Assembly (NCBI GenBank): GCA_963854835.1
Contig: OY978526.1
Location: 14,587,277 to 14,651,276 of the forward strand
DNA length: 64,000 bases
From: Megamerina dolium
Lineage: Eukaryota > Arthropoda > Insecta > Diptera > Megamerinidae
Direction of reading: 5' to 3'
Positions 47,217 to 61,107 of the stretch are shown piece after piece. The position numbers were made by a program, and so were the translations under genes. The first letter of the stretch is position 1. Each line of letters begins with the position of its first letter. The notes beneath the pieces are model-generated. The model was not told the DNA's origin and did no database searches. It was given only the letters and a program-made list of their open reading frames with translations.

Positions 47217-49263
47217 TTAACTATTAACGATCTTCTTGAATTTATCCTCCAAATACTGTACACGTTTTAGCAGTTTATCGCTTGTGTTGAATTCATTGTA
47301 GGGTATTGCAATAACTTTATAGCCGCTCTTCTCTAACAAATCAAAATTCAGATTTGTTATACCACTAGCCGATCGATGAGTTCCATGGCAGATATCGTGA
47401 AAATCGACAACCATCAATGCAACCCTGTTATTTAAATAAAACAAACAATTAGGTGCGCAAATTAAATAAATATTATATAGCACATACTTAATAGCATTAT
47501 TATGCTCCTTATCTAATGGTAATGGATTACGTTTAGCATCAAACAGGCAGATTGCATCTGTAAAAATCAAAAACTATAAATAAACTACAACAAACTGACT
47601 CTTTCTTATAACGAACCAATTAAAAATCCCATTTTACTATCGACAAGACTTTTAACATGATTACTAGTCGGCAGTAAACTTTTCAGTGCATCCAACATGC
47701 CATTAAGAAGTATTTGCTTAGATTTCGTATGTGCTAGGGGTACGTCAAATACAAGACTATCTTTTGATAATAGTGGTTCTTTATAATTGCTAGCTAATAG
47801 CTGGGCAAAACTGTTCAAATTTAATAATTTCATTTTAGACGTTGGTGACAGTCCAAATTTATCACTTTCCAACTGAGTTATAAAGTTTGCACTGCAAAAA
47901 AAAGGAAATAAAATAAATCTATCACAGTAACTAATCAAAACTCGACTCTACCTTAGAACTGATTCTAATTGTTTATTATCCGCCAGACCCAACATTGCCA
48001 ATGCCCACACATGATTCAGCCAATCGACACATTTTGGAAAATCTTCTTTAACAATTATTTTGACTAGTTTATTGCGCACATCCTCGACATCCGCACTTTT
48101 AAAGTTCAACAAAGCTGATGTTAAGAAGAGAGCACTAATATCTTGTGGTCGACAAATTTCATAATTTTTTAGGGTCCATTGGGTTAAAGCCTCTAGAATG
48201 TCTAAAATGAATATATAAAAAAATATTAGCGTATTCGAAACCAAAACATTAAATATATGATGCTCTTACCCAAATCGCGATACTTTAAAATTCCTAAACT
48301 TGTCAAAATTGAACCAACAACAGCAGATTTATCGGTATTTTTTGGCAGTGCTGTTTGAATATCAGCACATATTTTAGCCGTTAGTACAGTATCTTGAAAA
48401 TTTAAGATCGCCATGGCATAAAGGATGTCCGCTGACTGTTTTATATCAAGGAGGTCCGTGGAACTGCTTATATTGAAGGCGAGAGACCGCAACAATGGAG
48501 TACTACGTCGCTTTCGTTGTGCCAAAGCACTCATTACTTTAACCATTTGTGGCAAACTAATGCTGGCAATCAATTTTGCTGCCTCATCATCACCAGCAAC
48601 ACCAAGCACAGTATTAAGGTCGTCTGTACGAAAACCTGTGATACGATTCTGATTATTAGCTTCGCCATTGTTTTTATTGCCATTCTTGGATATTGTGCGT
48701 CCCAGTACACGACAAATGCGCAAGAAACGTGAATCATTTTCAAATTCAGAAAGCTTAACACGATTCATAGAGCTCCATTCGGCCAAAATGGAAACTATCC
48801 TCAACGCATGTTTACGTGAAATAGGACCATTACTTTCAGCAATTACTAGTAACCCATTGACTGTGTTGGCATTCCGTATACGTTCATCAATGTTATAACT
48901 GGCTACAATGTTTGTTTTAGGTACTGATGACGTACTCTTTGCGGCATTGGAATCGTCAGAATCATTCTTTAATGATTCAAATGCTGCAGCAACCATATTA
49001 CCTAGATATAAAATAAATATTAAATTTGAAGTATTATTCTCTAAATCACACCCTAAGTACTTACTTTTTGGTTTATTATTAATGGCATTTTCTGCAGCAG
49101 TCGCCTCTTTCTTTGTAGTTGTCGCATCCGCACCGGTCCTGGGCGAGTTTCCTTGGTCGTTGGCTGCAAGCGCTGCAGTTGATCTTGTAGAGCTGCTACT
49201 GTATGCAACACGTCGAAAGAGTTGATGTGCAATACCACCTGTAAAACGTTGCAGACCTAACAT
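47217..49263 (-). CDS. FAST kinase-like mitochondrial protein with RAP domain, six exons
   Basis: Exons (minus): 49263-49065, 49001-48270, 48201-47952, 47891-47617, 47557-47488, 47424-47217. All junctions are GT-AG, and the sum is 578 codons including the stop. The first intron is 63 nt and in frame, so it can be mistaken for coding sequence. The N-terminus is Arg/Ser-rich without acidic residues, as a mitochondrial presequence. The middle is helical repeat-like (FAST_1/FAST_2 type), and the C-terminus is a RAP domain (VALMVVDFHDICHGT ... GYKVIAIPYNEF). FASTK-family proteins bind and stabilise or process mitochondrial mRNAs. The closest match by length and sequence feel is the FASTKD4 (TBRG4) type, but this is not certain. 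Divergent from lqfR with 878 bp between starts. Confidence 0.9.
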
Positions 49264-50141
49264 ATTTTCAGCACTAAATTTATTTTGTGTGATTTAGTAC
49301 TGGAATAAAAAACAAAAGTTTACATAACCTTTTCTTTATGGGATTTCATAAACAATATTAACGTTAATTGATTGCAATTAAATGATAGATAATTATGTTC
49401 TTAGTAAATCCCATATATTAAATATTGTTGGATAATGTTAATTTCAGATGACTGTATAGTTTTATTTAAAGAAAATTACTTTTTTGATGTTGATATCACA
49501 CTCAACCACGGGTACTGCTAAGATTGACAGACGGCAAATGTCTATTGTGAATTACTATATCGAGAGATGTAGGTGCAAGAATAAATACAACACAGAATAA
49601 TGTCATCACAAATGAAATATTTCTACGATATGCTGGCTAAAATTTTTTAAATAAATAATCAACTGTTTAAGTGTTTTGATAAGCTTATTAATATTGGAAA
49701 AAATAATTGTATGAGTGTCATTACATTTTAAACAATCACAATTGTATGTCCATTGAACACACCTTGCAAACATTTGACATTTCCAAATGCAACCAACTTC
49801 AGAGCTAATGCAGAATTGTAAAAAAAATTAATGGTGACGGACGACGACAGCCAAATCACCAAAACTTTTGTATTTTTTTTCTAAAAATTTTGCCATAAGT
49901 TATTTCCAAATTTTCACAAATTTTATTTGTTTTTGATTTTTAAGTTTATTTTTTGTTTGTAAATGCTTCTCAAGTGCACTGTGTGCATTTCATAAAAAAG
50001 TGAATTCCATTGAAAGCCTAACAACTTGCAGAACAAAGCAAATTATCAGAAAGAGAAAAAAAGTTAATATATATCGCAGTCGCTTAAGGGGCGAAATTTG
50101 TGTGAAATTCCAAAACGGGAAATTAAAGTTAAGGTAGCAAA
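49264..50141. promoter_or_regulatory. Divergent promoter region between FASTK gene and lqfR
   Basis: The two start codons are head to head, so both promoters and 5' UTRs must lie here unless upstream exons exist. No TATA box was confidently identified. A TATCGAGA string near 49560 resembles, but is not, the DRE consensus. Confidence 0.5.
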
Positions 50142-53100
50142 ATGGTTGATAAATTTATCAGTATGTGGAAAGTGCGCGAATTGGCCGACAAAGTGTAAGT
50201 ACGAGAATGTGTATTGCACAAATACATTTGTATAATTAAATAAAATATATGAAGTAATCGCAATCATGTTGGTGAAGTAAATTGCCAGAAATTGGCTCAA
50301 GGTTAAGACGCGATTAAAGCTCATCATATCATTCAATACACACACGCATCCCAAAACAAGTATATAGTCTTGAAAAGGACTGGTTTCAAGTGTTGCTTAA
50401 CTTTTCCAGATAGTATATATAGCATGTATCCATAAAAAGAAATTCACCTGTTCCATAAAACTACGTACAAGTGAACTTGTAGTCATAAAAATCCCATTTT
50501 CATAAGTAGATATAAAGAAAGTTGTGTTTTTTTTTTGTTTGTTTAATTCTTGGTATATTAAATTATGACAACAATCTGTGTCACCAATATAAAAATTGGT
50601 AATATTAGACATCTTTTCTCTTGCCTTTTTTCTACCATCTATATTTCAGAACATATGTGCAAATTATATTTTCTATTCATAACCAATTTGCACATCATTC
50701 AAGTTCATTTGCACTCATCACATTAAAATATTTAATAGACAATTATTAGATTGTTTATCGACCCTTCTCACTCTATCGCTCTCCCTGCGAAGAAAGATAC
50801 AAATCAATTGATTGTAAATCAATTCACAACTTCCCACGTTTGTTCATGTTAATTTTATCTTTCGTTCCCACTTCTATATTGGTTGTAAATATAAAAATAT
50901 ATACATATGTAGTTATAGATAGGTATATTAAATAGTATGATGCATATTCAGTTACTAACATACAGCAGTACTACATATGCTAATTACATTACATATTCAA
51001 CGGAAGTAAAACATTATGATGACTTCCGTTGCATTTGTACGATACTCTCAACGAACAAAAGTCTGCATTGAATACTTAATTTTTATATTTATAAAATGTT
51101 CTGTTTGTACTTGTTATTATCATACAATTAATATTATTTTATTGCCTTTTTAAAAGCTAACGAGATGTGATAAGAATACTTGTATTTCTATTTCAACTGA
51201 AAATCTTATGAAATTGTATCATTTTGCTTATATAAATTACATTTCGATGTATTGTCGATGTTTATCTCTTTAAATACATTTTTTTTAAATGTGATAGATA
51301 AATTTTGCAATTCAGTTTAGGTGATAAGATTTGCAAAGTGTACTGGTTGTGAGGGCAATCAGTTTCAAGATATGTTCATTTATATACGTATGTCAATGAT
51401 AAAGAATTGAGTTGTATATATATGTATGAGTATATAATTCATTATTATTACAATATGAATACAAAGCGTGAGTGAAATCAAAACATTCCATACATACTTG
51501 AACCAATCTGCTATGAAATGACAATTTGTGATATTGTGGGCAATCCATAATTGTGAAAGCCACGCTAAATGAAAAACATATGTTCCATACATTTGTGTAC
51601 AAATAACTCACGCACATATGCACGTATACAAATAATTATAGAGAAATATAACTATAACGAAACAAATAATACATTTTTTTATTGATTGAATACATATTTT
51701 CATATTATTTATGTATATATCCATATCCATAGCACCAATGTCGTAATGAATTACACAGAAATTGAGGGTAAAGTACGTGAGGCGACTAACGATGATCCCT
51801 GGGGACCAACTGGTCCCCTCATGCAAGAATTAGCTCATGCAACATTTTCATATGAAAGCTTTCCCGAAGTAATGTCAATGTTGTGGAAACGTATGTTACA
51901 AGACAATAAGACCAATTGGCGACGAACTTATAAGGTTTGTATTTCATACGCTCCCATATGCTAGAATGGGAGTGATTTTATTGCGTTCTGTTTCTCATTT
52001 CACATGTTATCGTTTATCTAGAGCTTACTACTATTAAATTATTTGGTACGTAATGGCTCCGAACGTGTTGTTACTTCATCGAGAGAGCATATTTACGATT
52101 TGAGATCTTTGGAAAGTTATAATTTTACGGATGAAGGCGGCAAAGATCAGGGCATTAATGTTAGACATAAGGTTAGAGAATTAATAGACTTTATACAAGA
52201 CGATGATCGCCTACGGGAGGAACGAAAAAAAGCCAAAAAGAATAAGGATAAATATATTGGCATGAGTAGCGATGCAATGGGTATGCGTAGTATGAGCAGT
52301 GGTCCATATAATGATAGTTGGCGAAATGCACGTAGTGATTTTGGTGAGAATTGGTGTAAGTATTTGGTTACAATTATATTTACATAGATGTATATATTTG
52401 GAAAAAAAAAATAAATAGATTCCGATTCTCGTGGCGGAGCTGATCGTTATGAAGATGATGATACACAATATGAAGCAGAAAAAGAATATTCCGATAGCGA
52501 TTCACCAAGTCCACGGTAAGAATATAATTCGAAATATAATAGAGACGCTTCATAATAATGTTTTTTGATTTAGAAGAAATTATCGTTACAATGATCGTGC
52601 AAGTCCTGCTGAAGTTGGCATTGAGGCCAAAACGAATTCGATCAACATGAATATTCGTCCAAAGTCTAGTGGTGCAGCCAGTACCACCATTAATCCACCA
52701 ATAACCGGTGCTCCAGTTGTAAAGCAATCAACAAATAAGACGAGTGTTGGTACGAAAAAAATCGATATGGGTGCAGCTGCAAATTTTGGCAAATTGTCTG
52801 GCACCGCTCCAGGTATTCACTCTCCTACACATCGTGATACCCCAATAGCTGGCAATGATGATTTGATCGGTGATTCACTCACAACATCAAACAATAATAG
52901 CAACATAAATGGCACCACGCTGCAAGGACAACAATCAAGCAATACCATCAATAATAATAATAATAACGATTTACTTGATGATCTTTTTAAAACGTGTCCG
53001 GGACCACGAGAGAGAACCCTTTCAAGTTTAGCTGTCACCCCAGATGATTTGGACGATTTTAATCCGCGCGCTGTTGAAACGCATCAAGAATTTGGCGATT

Positions 53101-56100
53101 TCGAATCAGCATTTGGTGCGGCCACAGCAGAACCACCTACGACTGTATTGGCCGCTGGACAAAATGATGAATTTGCCGATTTTTCTGCATTCCAAGGTGG
53201 TGCTACATCAGTTACGGCAACCGGTACATTCGAGGGTGGTCTTGATGGTAATCTGCTGACGAATGCAACACCAGCAAATGCAGCATTCGATCTATTCAAT
53301 AATGCGACAAACAATACAACAACGACGGCCGGTACAATTGCCACCGATCTCTTAGCTGGTCTGGGAGATCTTTCGATACATCAAAGTATGCCAATGGGTA
53401 AGTTGATCTCTTTTCTTCAAATCTGGGGGGCGGGTGAGGATAATTTTAATTTGAAATTGAATAAAATCCTATGCATAAATTTGCGATTTGCAATTGTAAT
53501 CAAAGTGCATGTTGGTTGTACAAATAAGTCGAGTCGATTCTATTAGTAAAATTAAGTGCAAGAGTGTTCAATAAGAGAGAGAGTCTCTGTAGTGAAAACA
53601 TTGTGAATGACATTTTACTCATTTCGGAAACACATTCCAATTGGATGCACACATTTTTCATTTTCAGCTGAACCAGAGGCGTTGGATGCAACTAAACTGG
53701 ATGACATAAGAACAAAACTAAGAAATGCTATAATCATGATGAAAGCAATGCCTGCAACAATTACATGCGCTGCTGATGTAAAACAGATTGAATCAATGAT
53801 TATGGAACTGCATCAAAATGGCGCATTGCCTGGTTTTGCAACAGCGCAGAAATTGCTTGGTCTCGATAGAGATGCCGTGGATTGGTCACAAATAGCTACA
53901 AATGAATATGCTGATCTTCAGAGGAGTTTAGTGAAGCTATGCAATAATGAATGGCCCAAGCCCAAGGAGGATGTTCTTGTGATTAATCTCTTCAAAATTG
54001 ATCATTCCTTTGAATTCATCTATGAGACATTCTTCACGCTCACCAGCCATCTACAACAGTATACCGCCACAATAGCATATATTCTAATTGAACTGATGGA
54101 CGATGAACAATTGCTGCCAATAAGTATTCTACATATATGCAGAGGCAAAGCGAATATTCTGTCCAAATATAAGCAGACTATGACAGCGCTACCAGTTCAG
54201 TGTGCAGAGGAATTCGATTCAATTACTGCGGATTATTTGCAAAAGCTGATTGCTTTGCCGAGTAGTGTTGCAAATGCTCTCGCTCTCGATAGTAAATTGC
54301 CCGATGCATTTGTACCACATAATTATGCGCATAAACTGCTGCAACACTTCCTGAGAGCGTTGTATTTCATTTTGAGATGTGAATATATTGAGGAATATTA
54401 CTACTTGGAATTTTTAACACAATTTCTCGGACGTGTTGTAAATAATTTCTACAGTCAGAACACAGATAACCGGCATATTGTTCAATTTTTCCGCATTTTG
54501 GAGGAATTTGCAAAAGTAAAGTTTGCTCGCACCATTATACAAACGATTCTGCTATCCCTAGATGGCAATGCAGCGCATAAAATTGCACTGATACTGCTGA
54601 ACAACAATTTGAATATGTATGCATTGCTTGGAAAGGCGGTACAACAATCGGATACATGGCGTTTTTGTTTCATGCACAAATTGACACTACAGCGTACGCC
54701 AGATAATAATGAAGCTCTCATAGCACTGGTACAATACCTTGCTACAGTCGATGAAGAGCTATTGCTAAAATTTGTCGAGCACCTACTGGCGGTATGGTCT
54801 AAAAGAAGTGCATTGCAGAAATTAAGCAGCAAAGAACATCTAACTGTGTCAAAGCTCATTGTAGCTGCGTCCAAATGTTTGTATGGAAATGTACGAAAAC
54901 GTGATAGAGTACAATCAGTTGATCGAATTGATTTGAAAAGATGCCTGCACGATGGCTTACGTCTTCACTTGGAATCATCATATACAATACAACGTTACAT
55001 AGGCATGAAAACAGCAGAATTGGTATTCAACTTGATAGACGATTCTGATACAAACGAAGAAGATCGATTGCATTTTAATTTTACGGACGCATTAAAATTG
55101 CCAAAAGGCAATGTTCTACTCGAATTTGATCAACTCATCGAGGATTGTAATATGGAAGATGTTGATTTGACAGTACAACAGCAACTTGATATCGAGGCTT
55201 TAGTGCCTTTGCTACAACTATTTATGACAGGCAATCCGACGGGTGAAGAACAAAACATAGCCGATATGGAAGCGGTGATGGAGGAAGAGGAAGATAATGA
55301 TAATGAAATGAATGAAATAAGTACACAAACATCTGATGATGTAAAAATTGCACAATTACCATCGAAAGAACTCGACTCTGATGATGATGATGATGATGAA
55401 TTCACAGCATACGATATGTCAAATGATACTGCCATCGCACTGGAGAAACGCCCAAAATTCTTGCTCGATCTCATACACACACTGAGTACAAAAACTGAAA
55501 ACTATGAAATTTTTGAGAGTGCTTTATCCACAGCCGAACTATTGATACGTTCACAGTTGCCACAGAGTGATGTACAAGTGGCAGTTGATTTAATGAAAAT
55601 ATTTGTACCTCTGGAAATGCAGTATTATTATGAGAATTTTGAAAGTACAAAATTTAAATGTTGCATTGCAATTTGCGTATCTCATCCAGCCGCATGTGCT
55701 GAATATTTATGTCGCGAATTTCATACGGATAATTCCTATTACAATGCCAATTTGCGAATACTTATGTTGCAGATTTTGGCCGGTACCGCAAAAGAACTAT
55801 CCGATGCTGTGGAAGAATCTACCCCAACTGCATCCGTGGCGCCGCAACAACAGTCACAGTCGTATCTGCGTAAATTCCATTTTAAGAATGAACATGAGTC
55901 ACGACTAGCTGACGCACAACGAATTATAAGGCAACGTCTGAAGGAAAAAACCAAACGTTATTTTACAAAAACTCCCGGTAGAGTAGAGTCATCAAAAACA
56001 GGTGGCAAAATGAATCGTTTTCATGCAGTCGTCGGTACATTCTTCTTTTCGCTTGTGCGTGGATCACGAACAAAACAAATGTTGTATGTGAATTATGATC

Positions 56101-56486
56101 GCATTTCACATGATATTGATTCAATGCTGCTCGTCAATTTTCTGCATACACTTTCCATCATTGTTATGGGTGCACAAAATTGTCCGATTATACCGGCAAT
56201 TACACGTGAAATCTTCGATTTGTGTACCTTTGTGCGTTTTAGTGGTGAGGCACGTGTGCGTTTGGCTACACTTCAATTAATAGGTATCACTTTGGTGACA
56301 ACACCGTCATTTATACTAATCGATCAATTTGCCGATCGTCTAACTGAGTTGCAACATTGTCTGGAGGATTTTGTAAAATCACCACTTGTCGGTGGTGAAT
56401 CGTCGGAAGAATGTCGTGAGACTGCTGAACAAATATTAAATACTTGCTACAAATTGTACTCAACACAACAGAATACGGATATGTAA
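50142..56486 (+). CDS. lqfR: lqfR long isoform: epsinR ENTH domain fused to Tel2
   Basis: Exons: 50142-50194, 51733-51934, 52022-52355, 52419-52515, 52574-53397, 53668-56486. Junctions are GT-AG and the sum is 1443 codons including the stop. The first part is an ENTH domain (MNYTEIEGKVREATNDDPWGP; NGSERVVTSSREHIYDLRSL; DDDRLREERKKAKKNKDKY) that binds membrane phosphoinositides in Golgi-endosome clathrin traffic. A Ser/Asn-rich linker follows, with DLLDDLF and FGDFESAF/FADFSAF repeats like adaptor-binding motifs. The 2.8-kb last exon encodes a complete Tel2 (TELO2) protein, the chaperone cofactor for PIKK kinases, with an acidic loop and conserved C-terminus. In Drosophila, Tel2 is made as a fusion with EpsinR, and this window shows the same arrangement. 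AATAAA near 56554 follows. Confidence 0.93.
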
Positions 56487-59042
56487 ATGATATAATGGAT
56501 AATATTACATATATTACTCTGCTAAAATATCAATTTACGAATGGGAAGAAATGAATAAAATAAAACAAAGTCCAAATATTTTGGTGTTTTAATTTCAAAG
56601 GAATCTGTTACGTACATATGTATCATGGCGTATTTGATAAGCTGTTAGCAACATTATGTTAAACATTGTAGAGGGCGAATGTAAATAACAGAGATCTTTC
56701 ACATACAGATTACAACTTTAAAAACTGCATTCATCCAAGCAAATATACGATTTTGAAGGTATAGCGAACAAAACTGTGTTCCACATTTGAATAGTTAAAA
56801 TGCATAAATAGCTTAAAATACAGGAATTAGTGAAATTACAGACTATGGATTTCAACTTTTTGATCAATTAATAAAATTAATTTTAATCAAAGATGAAATT
56901 CGGAATATTCCAATATATGTATATCTCATCAATATTGTATTCAAAAACAAAGGTGCCAGACATGGCGCATGTAACTATATTTGCTGTTTGTATATAAAGT
57001 TAATTTCTTTAAATTATTTTCATTTTTCTACTGTACAGAGATGTTACTTATCGATATCGCCAGAAAATGTTATAATTACCTAAGAAAAAAAGGGGAAATT
57101 TTATGATAAAATTTTTTCATTATTTTTTAAATATTTTATAAATTAAATAATCAGAATTTTTTTTTCAATTTGAAACATATACTATATATTGTATATTGTA
57201 CAAATAAATGAGAGAAAATGAAATCAACTCTGTTCAGGAATCTTAAACTTATTATTGTCGTGGTTTCAGCGTTTTTTAATTTGCATACGGATTTGAAAAT
57301 TTACATGTATTCATCTGAAAGATTGGTGATTCCTGTAAAATAATTTTTTTTCCGATATCAACACCGATAGATAGCATTAGGCGCAATACTCCTCAGAGTG
57401 CCGTGTGATGTTTTTGATCGATCAGTGCGTTATTTTTGTATATAAATTAAATCATACAAAACCATCATCATTCATTTCTACAATATTGTCTTTATTTTAA
57501 TTTGATAACCTTTTCTTTGCTCGTCGATCCGCTATATTCTTTGTCGAGCACTGAAAATATCACCCTGAAAAATACGGTCGGACGTTTAAGGTCATCAATA
57601 GAACATGAAATGTGTGTGATATCAATCAAAATACATGACAATTTTGTTCATGTGCCATCACCTTATTAAATGCGCCTTGTAAAAAAAATGCATTTAATGC
57701 TTTTATTATTTGAATATTTGGCTATTTAAAAAAATTTTGTTATTTATGATTGAAAAGAAACTTTACTTTATTTTTGTTTGTTTTTTTTTGTCTTTCATTT
57801 TGCTTCACATTCTGGAAATTTTGTAATTCAAATTTAACAAATACAACTAAACAATACAAATACAATAATACTACAAAATAAAGCATTTCTCAACATACCA
57901 GGCATTGTACCACCACGGACACATTAGGTAAAACTGGTTTAAATGGATCGTGTGTAGGCGTGAATGTTTTTATAGATGTGTATGTGTGTGTGTGGTCAAG
58001 TAGTTTGCTGCTGTTGTTGCTTTTTCAATGAAGGCTTGTCTGCTTCAACACTTTCTTTCGTTGCTTATTGTCACACGCTCTTCTTATCGCTCTCTTTTAT
58101 TTCACCGTGCCTATGTAGCAACAATATATGAAGTAATTGATACATTTTAGCAATCACTTTTCTTACTACACGCTTGCAATAATTTTGGTTTTGTTTTTTT
58201 GCTTATTATTATTGTTTTTTTATTTTTATTTTTGTTGCTATATTAGGACGTCTATTATATTCCAAGTACCTTATTGCATATAATTTTGTTAAATTTATCT
58301 AGATAATTATTTGAATACCTCAGTAGGTTCTTATATATTTGCATAGACCTAAATACTTGAAAATGACTAGAGCGACAAGCTCATTATTCAAGATGAATCT
58401 ATGCAATTCTTTCTATTTAATTATTTATTTATTTTTGAGTGTGTAATGTAATTTTATTATTCAAATTTCAACAACACAAAGTCATATGATCTATATATTC
58501 ATATTTCAGATGATACTGCAATTCCACAAATTCCAATTGCTGCTGCTGGCGCTGGTGAACTATTACAACCGATTACAATCAACAATAATCATAATGGTAA
58601 TAGTCAACAGAATGATGCAACAACATCAGCTGCAGCAACATCACAAAATGTTGGCGCTACATGGTCGGATAATTTGAAGGCGGGGCATTTAAAAATTGAT
58701 TTAGATAATTTGCTAGCCAGCAAATCCAATAAATCCAATGCACATGCACCATCGATGAATGCTCTCAAAGTGCAATCACCAACAAAAGTTGCGGCGGGTG
58801 TGACGGCGTCCAGCAATAATAATAATAATAATAATACAAGTTGTAGTGTGACGTCAACAAATTTATTTAATGCCGGCACACAACAACAAAACAACAACAT
58901 TCCATCAATGAAGCTGCCACAATCACAACCGGCAATGTTTGCCAATTTTAATGCATTGAATGCCGTGCCCACACAGACGAATTTCACCAACAATAATCAC
59001 AATAATAATTTACAATCACAATCATTTGATTTCTTTCAATGA
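50142..59042 (+). CDS. lqfR: lqfR short isoform: epsinR with its own C-terminal exon
   Basis: Shares the first five exons with the Tel2 isoform, then splices from 53397 to 58510-59042. This skips the whole Tel2 exon. The acceptor TCATATTTCAG has the same phase as the Tel2 acceptor, so both products are in frame. The sum is 681 codons including the stop. The alternative exon carries ATWSDNLKAGHLKIDLDNLL, which matches the WSD...LDNLL block of vertebrate epsinR (CLINT1), and an Asn/Gln-rich tail ending in FDFFQ. This is the ordinary epsinR C-terminus, used for adaptor and clathrin binding. Which isoform dominates cannot be read from the sequence. Confidence 0.88.
56487..58509. other. lqfR: Tel2 3' UTR and intron before the short-isoform exon
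   Basis: Contains the polyadenylation signal of the Tel2 isoform near 56554, then AT-rich sequence with homopolymers. No other gene or conserved element was recognised before the acceptor at 58500-58509. Confidence 0.6.
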
Positions 59043-61107
59043 TATTTAATTGCATAAAATGTCTTAATTCTTGAGATGCTCCTCTTTTTGTTTTGGTTGT
59101 TAAAATGAATTCACGATTCACATGATTTCTTTAAGTTAATAGTCGTTGTCTTTCTCTTATGATTCTTATTAATATGATTAGTAATAAAAATGTATCATAA
59201 ATTTATTGTTTTACTAAATTCTACTAATTCACATATTTTTGAATATGTTAATAAATTATATATGCATTTCATTCCACTCCGTCCTGTTCCTTTTTGAATT
59301 GTCATTGAATACAGAGAGCAGCGACACCATTTTACTTTACTCTCAATTAGTAGGTACATAGAAAGTAAAAAAAAAAAGAATAAGAATTACAAAATCAAAA
59401 GACAAAAGAGGTTGTAAATGCTCTTACATAAAAAATACCAGCGCAATGATATTTTATAATGTTTGTAAATGCATATAATAATTACTTGCTGCTACGCATC
59501 ATAGCATATATAAATGCTAGTTCACAATAAACTAACCACAAAATGTGAATTCAAAATGTCACTTCTTTTGTTTCTGCCCTATCATCACAACTTTTCAATT
59601 TTGAATTTTTTATTTGAATTGAATTATTTATTACATGCATAAAAATAGTAATATAATAATATAACTAAATGACTACTATATCAAATGTAATGAAAATGTT
59701 AGCAATACGATTATACATATGCAATTACTTTGTAGCTTAGATAAATTACAAATGGTGTTGGTTCAGTAGATTTTAAGTAAGAATTTATATACTTCCCACC
59801 CATTACTACTACTACCACGCACTCACCTATCTCTTCTATTCTATGTACCTATGTATGTTGTATGTTATTGTTATGTGGAGCAACAAACATCACTTTAATT
59901 AGATTATTTGAGTTTTTTTTTTCTTTCTTTTCAATTTGTAATTACAACATATATTCATACACATACATATTACCTACTTATTTTTGTGCAATAAAAAATA
60001 ATAGAATCTTCTTGTAAGCCGCTTTCTATTATGATTCCTAATAATTACTACTTAATGTGAAGAAGAAAACGTGAAAAATTATATTATATGTTTATTGTAA
60101 TTTTTGTTATTTATCACTACTTAAAGTTGACTACTTTTATTATATATATATATATATATATATATTATTTTTTTCCTTGCTTCTTTTGTAACTGCTTGTT
60201 CTGAATTTCACTTTCAATCAGCATCGATTTCATCCACTGCTCAAAAATTCAATTGTTGAATTAAGCATTTCAACATTTGAAATGTGGTAAATCCGATTGA
60301 AACACAAATTCACCATATGCATGATAGATATTTTTCTGCAAATCACAATGCTAAATGTAAATAATTAAATGGAGAATGCGTGAAAGTAGCATGCATATGT
60401 ATATTTTAAGCATAATCAATTTAAGAAAATGTGTATAAAAAAAAAGAGAATACAAATGAGCATATAAACATTTTTTTTAGAAGAAAACAAAAGAAAAAAG
60501 CAATTCTATTAACCCCAACATGCAATATTGTAACGCAAATGCTTGGATGCATGTAAATTGATGAATAAAATGAATTAATAATGAATACATTTTTGTGTCG
60601 TGATAATGATGTTGATGATTTTGTAGCATTTTAACAATTTTAATAAAAGAAGAAAAAAAAAATGAAATAAATTCCACTAAAAACGTTGTTAAGCAAATGC
60701 TAATCGAAATGATCAATACATATGTACGTATTTATGTGAAAATATGCATGTATTATTGATGATAATTATATAATAAAAACTGAATGATGTATATTCTATA
60801 TTAAGCATATGCAAATTAAATAAACATTTGAGAGAAAAAAGTAAACAATTCTAATTTCTGTCTACAAGGTGCACATGTGAAAGTAATGTATCTATATTAT
60901 TTTCTATATAATTTTTATTAAACAAATTGTACATGTCAAATACACATAGGAATATTGAAAATAAAAATTCACTTAAATACTAATTGTTAAGAACATGTAG
61001 AGTCCGTTGATATAGAACTAACTTGTACCAAAGTGCATTGGTAAAAAAAAAACGAGAACACTATATTTCTAGATATTCTATAAATGTAAAAAGATATTGA
61101 AAATTAT
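59043..61107. other. Intergenic between convergent lqfR and Nop56
   Basis: AT-rich 3' flanks of two convergent genes, with a (TA)n run at 60140-60165. No gene was recognised. Confidence 0.45.
60140..60165. repeat. (TA)n microsatellite
   Basis: About 13 TA dinucleotides in the lqfR-Nop56 intergenic region. Confidence 0.9.
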
